A DNA stretch of 10,021 bases from Betaproteobacteria bacterium. GTDB lineage: Bacteria; Pseudomonadota; Gammaproteobacteria; Burkholderiales; Burkholderiaceae_C. The DNA lies in contig RFNL01000297.1 of assembly GCA_009927195.1 (NCBI GenBank), positions 1-10,021 on the forward strand, read 5' to 3'. Positions 5,999-10,021 of the stretch are shown here, piece after piece; positions within the stretch are counted from its first letter, which is position 1; every line of letters starts with the position of its first letter. The notes beneath the pieces are model-generated. The model did no database searches, was not told the origin of the DNA, and saw nothing but the letters and a program-made list of their open reading frames with translations. A program made the position numbers and the translations under genes.

Positions 5999-7198
5999 TC
6001 AGGCCACTGCGCCTTGGTTTTTGAGCAGCGCAACCTCTGAGGCCGTCAGGCCCAATACGGCCAATACCTCGTCGGTGTGTTCGCCTTGCACCGGCGGATG
6101 TTGGCGCACACCCAGCCGCTGCCCGTTCATGGTCAAGGGCAACAAAGCGGCACGGGCCATTTGCCCGGCGCGCGGTCCATCACTCAATCGCACATCGGCC
6201 AAGCCGCCAGTGGCTTGCAAATGCGGGTCATCAAACAAGTCTTCGGGCTTGGCAATCGGGGCATATGGCAAACCAGCTGCCTCGAACAAATCGGACAACT
6301 CTTTGGCGCTCCACTGCGCCAAACGCGCCCGCAAGTCGGGCAGCAATTGCGCGCGCAAGCGAACCCGATCATTGTTGGTGGCGTAATCGGCCCGTGCCAA
6401 CAAATCGGCAAAGCCCAGTGATTCGCAAAACACTTTCCACTGCGCGTCGCTGACAGCGGCCAAAAATATTTGCGCGCCCGCTTTGACGGTGAACACGTCA
6501 TAGACCGCCCAAGCCGAGATGCGATCGGGCATGGGTGAAGCGGCTTTTCCGGTGACGGCGTATTGCAGCATGTGCTGCCCCACCAAGAAGACATTGTTTT
6601 CAAACAATGCGGCTTGCACCTCTTGGCCCCGACCGGTGATGCCGCGCTGAATCAATGCACCCATGACACCAATGGCACCAAACATGCCGCCCATGATGTC
6701 GTTGACGCTGGTGCCTGCCCTCAATGGGTCACCGGGCCGCCCTGTCATGTAGGCCAAGCCGCCCATCATTTGCACCACCTCATCGAGTGCGGTGCGGTGT
6801 TCGTAAGGGCCCGGCAAAAAACCTTTGAGGCTGGCATAAATCAACCGTGGGTTGTCGGCGCTCAGGCTGGCGTAGTCCAAGCCATATTTGACCAAGGTAC
6901 CGGGTTTGAAATTTTCAGTCACCACATCGGCGCTTTGGCACAAGCGCCGGGCCAGCGCCACCCCTTGCGGATGGTGCAAGTTGATGCGAATGCTTTTTTT
7001 ATTGCGGTTGAACATGGGGAAAAAGCCCGCGCCCGAGCCCAGTAAGTGCCGGGTGCGGTCGCCCTCCATGGGTTCGACCTTGATCACCTCTGCCCCCAAA
7101 TCGGCCAGCACCATGCCACAGGTGGGGCCCATCACCATGTGGGTGAACTCAATGACCCGCAAACCGCTCAAAGGTCGGTTGTGCATCATCTCAGCCAT
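5999..7198 (-). CDS. Family III (CaiB/BaiF) CoA-transferase
   Basis: This 399-residue enzyme of the CaiB/BaiF (formyl-CoA transferase) family moves CoA between acyl groups through a covalent Asp intermediate. Landmarks are PLSGLRVIEFTHMVMGPTCG at the N-terminus, DLGAEVIKVEP, NRNKKSIRINL, ENFKPGT and NPRLIYASLKGF. Then come TALDEVVQMMGG and RAGTSVNDIMGG, with the catalytic Asp at about residue 167. Length is typical. The ATG at 7198 overlaps the upstream FIST-gene stop as TGATG, and an in-frame TTG one codon earlier is less likely. No separate ribosome-binding site is evident, so translation probably relies on the upstream gene. The substrate cannot be told from sequence; many paralogues act on different dicarboxylic or branched acyl-CoAs. 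The HD-GYP regulator gene ends 25 bases away on the opposite strand. Confidence 0.93.
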   Translation of the reverse strand: MAEMMHNRPLSGLRVIEFTHMVMGPTCGMVLADLGAEVIKVEPMEGDRTRHLLGSGAGFFPMFNRNKKSIRINLHHPQGVALARRLCQSADVVTENFKPGTLVKYGLDYASLSADNPRLIYASLKGFLPGPYEHRTALDEVVQMMGGLAYMTGRPGDPLRAGTSVNDIMGGMFGAIGVMGALIQRGITGRGQEVQAALFENNVFLVGQHMLQYAVTGKAASPMPDRISAWAVYDVFTVKAGAQIFLAAVSDAQWKVFCESLGFADLLARADYATNNDRVRLRAQLLPDLRARLAQWSAKELSDLFEAAGLPYAPIAKPEDLFDDPHLQATGGLADVRLSDGPRAGQMARAALLPLTMNGQRLGVRQHPPVQGEHTDEVLAVLGLTASEVALLKNQGAVA

Positions 7199-8466
7199 CA
7201 ATCACCGGTGAACACTGTCAACACGCCGGTATAACCATACAAATGGCGGTGGGCAATTTCGCCGCCGGCAAAAAACCCCACCAAAGGCACATCGCCCAAG
7301 GCACGGCGCACGATGTGCATCTCGGCGCTGGGTCCGCCGAAATGGGGGCCACCTCGACCAGCACAGCTGACATAGACAGCACCCAAGATGCGCTTGGACC
7401 CAGGCTCAGATGGAACGGGCAACCCTTGACCCGGGTTGGCCCAGTGCATGACATCGTCGTCCATCAAAGCGGGCGCTTCCAACGACTCTCTGATTTCAGA
7501 TCCAATGCGCATGATGTCGGCGCGTGCCGCGTTCACATGGCGTTGGCAAAAACTCAAGCCCATGCCGGGTGATACCCATTCCGCCACAGCCACGGCACGG
7601 CGCACCGGGTCCAGGCCCACAATGTGGCGCACCCAAACATCTTCACCAAACTCTCCCTTGCGGCGCAGCGCTTGGTCGCTCGATGCCGACAAACCGACCA
7701 AGGTGGATCTGACTTTCAACAAGGCGGGCTGAGGGTTGTCCAGCGAGATTTCCAGGTCGCGCATCAACACGTCAAGGGCTGGCTCACCATCCAAGGCCAA
7801 TACCAAATGACCTTCGCAATCGGTGATGGCGTGCTGGGCCGACACAGGCACACAGCCTTGGGTGACCCGAGACAATAAAGTCACCTGCGGGCCGAAAGCC
7901 ACCCCACTGAGCCCACCGCTGTAAACGCCTGACGCTGCGCCATGGCCGCGCACATGCCCCGCCGAGCTGACGGCAAATTGCAACGCAACCTGGCGGCTGC
8001 TGGCCAAGCCACCAAACACATAGCCACTGGCGGTGCGTTGGGCCATTTCTTCAATCAAACCCGCCAGGTCGGGTGTTTGTCCGTCGGCATGGACCAATGC
8101 AGTATGGGTTTCAAAGCCCAGGTTCTGGCCCAGCGGGGCCACACCACTGAAAACCCGGTATTGGTTGTGGGGCAACTCGCACAGCATCACCGTCAAAGCA
8201 GGTTCATCAAAGTATTCGACGTTGTTGGCTGCAATGCCCACGCCAACCGTACCGGCCCAGTCGGTGACCGTGGGCAATTCGGCCCCCAACCAATCCAAGA
8301 TGTCTTGCGCGTCATTGGCATAGTGATCGGTGATGTAGAGCAAGCCCAGGGTCGGTTGCGCGGCGTGGGTGGGCAAACTCAGCTGCGCTTTGAGTTGCGC
8401 CAGCACCAAACCGGCGGCCATGGGCCACTGCGGGTGCGTGGCATGGGCGCAGGGAAACAACTTCAT
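7198..8466 (-). CDS. FIST-domain sensory protein (FIST_N plus FIST_C)
   Basis: This 422-residue protein has the FIST signal-transduction architecture proposed to bind small ligands such as amino acids. FIST_N covers about 35-225 (TLGLLYITDHYANDAQDIL, the WAGTVGVGIA loop, SGYVFGGLASSR at 147-158, SGGLSGVAFG at 183-192). FIST_C covers about 230-415 (ALDVLMRDLE, DVWVRHIVGLDP, and the signature VSCAGRGGPHFGGPSAE then LVGFFAGGEI at 396-404). It has no transmembrane segment or attached output domain, so it is probably a cytosolic stand-alone sensor. Its start overlaps the phaM stop (ATGA) and its stop overlaps the CoA-transferase start (TGATG), so it sits inside a tightly coupled three-gene unit. 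Its ligand and partner are unknown; the position suggests a link to acyl-CoA or PHB metabolism (inference). Confidence 0.9.
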   Translation of the reverse strand: MKLFPCAHATHPQWPMAAGLVLAQLKAQLSLPTHAAQPTLGLLYITDHYANDAQDILDWLGAELPTVTDWAGTVGVGIAANNVEYFDEPALTVMLCELPHNQYRVFSGVAPLGQNLGFETHTALVHADGQTPDLAGLIEEMAQRTASGYVFGGLASSRQVALQFAVSSAGHVRGHGAASGVYSGGLSGVAFGPQVTLLSRVTQGCVPVSAQHAITDCEGHLVLALDGEPALDVLMRDLEISLDNPQPALLKVRSTLVGLSASSDQALRRKGEFGEDVWVRHIVGLDPVRRAVAVAEWVSPGMGLSFCQRHVNAARADIMRIGSEIRESLEAPALMDDDVMHWANPGQGLPVPSEPGSKRILGAVYVSCAGRGGPHFGGPSAEMHIVRRALGDVPLVGFFAGGEIAHRHLYGYTGVLTVFTGD

Positions 8467-9095
8467 GCGCGTGGGCTGACCCGGCGTTTGCGGGTTGCCG
8501 TTTGGTGGGCAGGGGCGGCGTTGGCAGCCGCTGGGGATGGGTGGACCAAACCAGCCCCGTCCATGCCTGCTGCTTTGGCCTGTTGCTGCATGTCAGACAT
8601 GGTTTTTTGCGCAATGTCTTGAAACTGTTGGGTCAGCGCCCCCCACCAAAGCATGGGGTCAACCCCTGGTGCAGCGGAAGCACCAGCGGCTTTTGCAGTC
8701 CTTTTGGCTTTGGTCGCAGGCTTTGGCGCTGAGGGCGAAGCGGTGCCCGATTTGGCGGTGAATGCCGCTGCAGCGTTGGGCCAAGCGTCAGGCTTGATCT
8801 TGAGCGACTGGGCCAAGTCACCCATGCTCAGGTTCATGCCTTGCAAGGTGTTGAGCGTCATGCGCTGCACCTCCAGCGCTTGGATGGTGGCCGCAATGGC
8901 TTGGGTGTTTTGGTTCAACCAAAACTGAACCGCCTTGAGTTCCTGGATGCGTTTGTCCAACTCTTTCGGATCCAAGGTGGGCACGACCCAGGGGCTGGTC
9001 CCCAAGCCCGCTGCGGCACTTTGGGTTTGCAGGTTTTTCAAAAAATCAAAGCCGGGCACAAATTGGCTGAAATCAAAACCAGGGGTTTGGCTCAT
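8463..9095 (-). CDS. phaM: PhaM-type polyhydroxybutyrate granule regulatory protein
   Basis: This 210-residue protein matches PhaM, which in Cupriavidus activates PHB synthase PhaC, coats granules and tethers them to the nucleoid. The conserved N-terminus is FDFSQFVPGFDFLKNL (7-22), followed by PWVVPTLDPKELDKRIQELK (35-54) and a long helix FWLNQNTQAIAATIQALEVQRMTL. The second half is Ala/Lys/Pro-rich with AKRTAKAAG (130-138) and a basic tail TRKRRVSPRA (201-210), suited to DNA binding. I chose the ATG at 9095 because AAGGA lies eight bases upstream and family proteins start just before this Phe-rich segment; a frame extended to 9146 adds a non-conserved stretch. The end overlaps the FIST gene by four bases. 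No PHB synthase gene is in view. Confidence 0.9.
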   Translation of the reverse strand: MSQTPGFDFSQFVPGFDFLKNLQTQSAAAGLGTSPWVVPTLDPKELDKRIQELKAVQFWLNQNTQAIAATIQALEVQRMTLNTLQGMNLSMGDLAQSLKIKPDAWPNAAAAFTAKSGTASPSAPKPATKAKRTAKAAGASAAPGVDPMLWWGALTQQFQDIAQKTMSDMQQQAKAAGMDGAGLVHPSPAAANAAPAHQTATRKRRVSPRA

Positions 9096-9171
9096 GCGAC
9101 GCATCCTTGCAGTTGGGCAGTCCCCATGGACCACTCCATCCCCCAAGCTTAAACCCTTTGGCCTTTAACGC

Positions 9172-9639
9172 TCAGTGCTTGTGGGCCGCGCCGTCTTTGC
9201 CCATGCCATGGGTCATTTCTTTGACGGGCAGTTTGATTTCTTGTTGCGACAACACCCCTTTGCTGTCTTTGAATTGAAGGGTGAGGCTCACAATGCTGTC
9301 TTTGGCCAGCGGGCCTTTGAGGTCCATCAGCATGACGTGGTAGCCGCCAGGTTGCAAGGCCACGGTCTTACCGGCTGGCAAATCTATGGCGGGCAAGGCC
9401 GACATCTTCATCACATTGTTTTCCATTTTCATCTCGTGCACCTCGGCCACGCCAGCCACCGGGCTGCTCACCCCAACCAATTGGGTTGCTTGCGCGGCAG
9501 TGAGTTTCATGAATGCGCCACTGGATTTTTGACCCGTCACAGTGGCCCGCGCCCAGGGCTCTTCCACCTTGACCTGGGACCAAACCGGAAGCGCCCAACA
9601 GGCAGCCGACAAAACGACAAGATGTAAACGGTTTTTCAT
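9172..9639 (-). CDS. Periplasmic copper chaperone, PCu(A)C family
   Basis: This 155-residue secreted copper-binding protein carries Cu(I) in the periplasm, usually to the CuA or CuB centre of cytochrome oxidases. A signal peptide covers about 1-21 (LHLVVLSAACWALPVWS). The family metal motif H-X10-M-X21-H-X-M is exact: His68, Met79, His101, Met103. It lies within VHEMKMENNVMKM and LQPGGYHVMLMDLKG. The C-terminus (MTHGMGKDGAAHKH) adds Met and His residues that may bind Cu(I)/Cu(II), as in other members. AAGGA lies six bases before the ATG. It follows exbD by 39 bases, so it is probably cotranscribed with energy-transduction genes of an outer-membrane transporter. A 76-base gap separates it from phaM. 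Confidence 0.93.
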   Translation of the reverse strand: MKNRLHLVVLSAACWALPVWSQVKVEEPWARATVTGQKSSGAFMKLTAAQATQLVGVSSPVAGVAEVHEMKMENNVMKMSALPAIDLPAGKTVALQPGGYHVMLMDLKGPLAKDSIVSLTLQFKDSKGVLSQQEIKLPVKEMTHGMGKDGAAHKH

Positions 9640-9671
9640 TTCACTTCCTTTGTTGACAAAAATAGCGGGTT

Positions 9672-9689
9672 GCCAACCTCATGGTTGGC
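9672..9689 (-). repeat. Perfect hairpin spanning the exbD stop codon
   Basis: GCCAACC and GGTTGGC pair perfectly over seven bases with a four-base loop. In the exbD transcript the loop contains the TGA stop codon. A TTTTT run follows nine bases downstream, too far for a classical terminator. The hairpin may set the relative expression of exbD and the copper chaperone by partial termination, RNA processing or stabilisation (inference). Confidence 0.45.
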
Positions 9690-10021
9690 GCTCGGTGATA
9701 AAACCAATGCCTTGAATGCCTGCGCGTTGCGCAGCGGCCATGGCTTGGGCCACGCGCTCGTAGCGCACATCGCGGTCGCCACGGATGTGCAGCTTGGGCT
9801 GGGGTTGTTTGGCGGCCTCGGTTTGCAGCAAGGTCACCAGCGCTGCATCGTCGATGGCTGTTTCGTTCCACCAGTAGCGGCCTTGCGCATCTACGCTGAG
9901 CCGAATGGTCTGCGGTGGTGTGTCCTGCGCTTGGTTGGTGGCGCGTGGCAATTGCACATTGACCGTGTGCTTCATCACTGGCACGGTGATGATGAAGATG
10001 ATGAGCAACACCAACATCACA
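9679..10021 (-). CDS. exbD: ExbD/TolR-type biopolymer transporter, 5' end outside the window
   Basis: This partial gene shows about 114 codons; its start lies beyond the right edge. The visible N-terminus VMLVLLIIFIITVPVM is the second half of the single transmembrane helix of ExbD/TolR, normally preceded by the proton-carrying Asp (just outside the window). The periplasmic domain follows: VNVQLPRAT, IRLSVDAQGRYWWNETAI, LVTLLQTEAAKQPQPKLHIRGDRDVRYERV and AMAAAQRAGIQGIGFIT, all family-typical. ExbD works with ExbB in the inner membrane to drive TonB-dependent uptake using the proton gradient. The GIQGIGFITE ending and its place before a copper chaperone favour ExbD over TolR, but TolR cannot be excluded without the neighbouring genes. 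Confidence 0.88.
   Translation of the reverse strand, partial: VMLVLLIIFIITVPVMKHTVNVQLPRATNQAQDTPPQTIRLSVDAQGRYWWNETAIDDAALVTLLQTEAAKQPQPKLHIRGDRDVRYERVAQAMAAAQRAGIQGIGFITERQP

Noticed and set aside
5859..6386. 175-codon plus-strand frame across the convergent gene ends
   Set aside because: It covers the regulator 3' end in another frame and the antisense of the CoA-transferase; composition is GC-skewed shadow.
7942..8622. 226-codon plus-strand frame opposite the FIST and phaM genes
   Set aside because: It is long only because of high GC; the minus-strand genes have clear family signatures.
9175..9627. 150-codon plus-strand frame opposite the copper chaperone
   Set aside because: The minus strand carries the exact metal-binding motif and a signal peptide; this is its mirror.

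Overview
The window looks like chromosomal DNA of a Burkholderiales betaproteobacterium, most probably a Comamonadaceae-type freshwater or soil organism. This rests on the recognisable PhaM-type polyhydroxybutyrate (PHB) granule protein, the PCu(A)C copper chaperone beside ExbD, the many GC-rich CaiB/FIST-type genes and the overall codon use. It is an inference, because no rRNA or other marker gene is present.

Layout from left to right. Positions 1-672 are a gene-poor, visibly A/T-richer stretch with at most a decayed short reading frame. Positions 673-2054 hold two toxin-antitoxin modules in tandem on the minus strand: vapB-vapC (PIN-domain RNase), then a HigB/HigA-type pair with the toxin gene first. 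Each pair is joined by a one-base TGATG stop/start overlap, and promoter- and operator-like sequences precede each pair. Together with the left flank this reads as an accessory island.

Positions 2244-5973 (+ strand) form a compact signalling operon. It encodes a secreted PhnD-like solute-binding protein, a two-transmembrane sensor histidine kinase (TTG start, 12 bases after the previous stop) and a response regulator with an HD-GYP-type domain (ATGA overlap with the kinase). The likely flow is periplasmic ligand, binding protein, kinase, regulator and c-di-GMP breakdown or another HD-domain output. The regulator is split by a one-base deletion (TTT to TT near 4791) exactly before its phospho-acceptor Asp. 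The rest of the frame is undamaged, so this is either a very recent mutation or a sequence error. Its HD-GYP domain lacks some usual metal-site residues, and it carries an unrecognised C-terminal module.

Positions 5999 to 10021 (minus strand, convergent with the signalling operon) read, in order of transcription: exbD (cut by the window edge), a PCu(A)C copper chaperone, phaM, a FIST-domain sensor protein and a family III (CaiB/BaiF) CoA-transferase. The last three genes overlap by ATGA and TGATG and are probably translationally coupled, linking PHB granule control, a ligand-binding protein and acyl-CoA chemistry.
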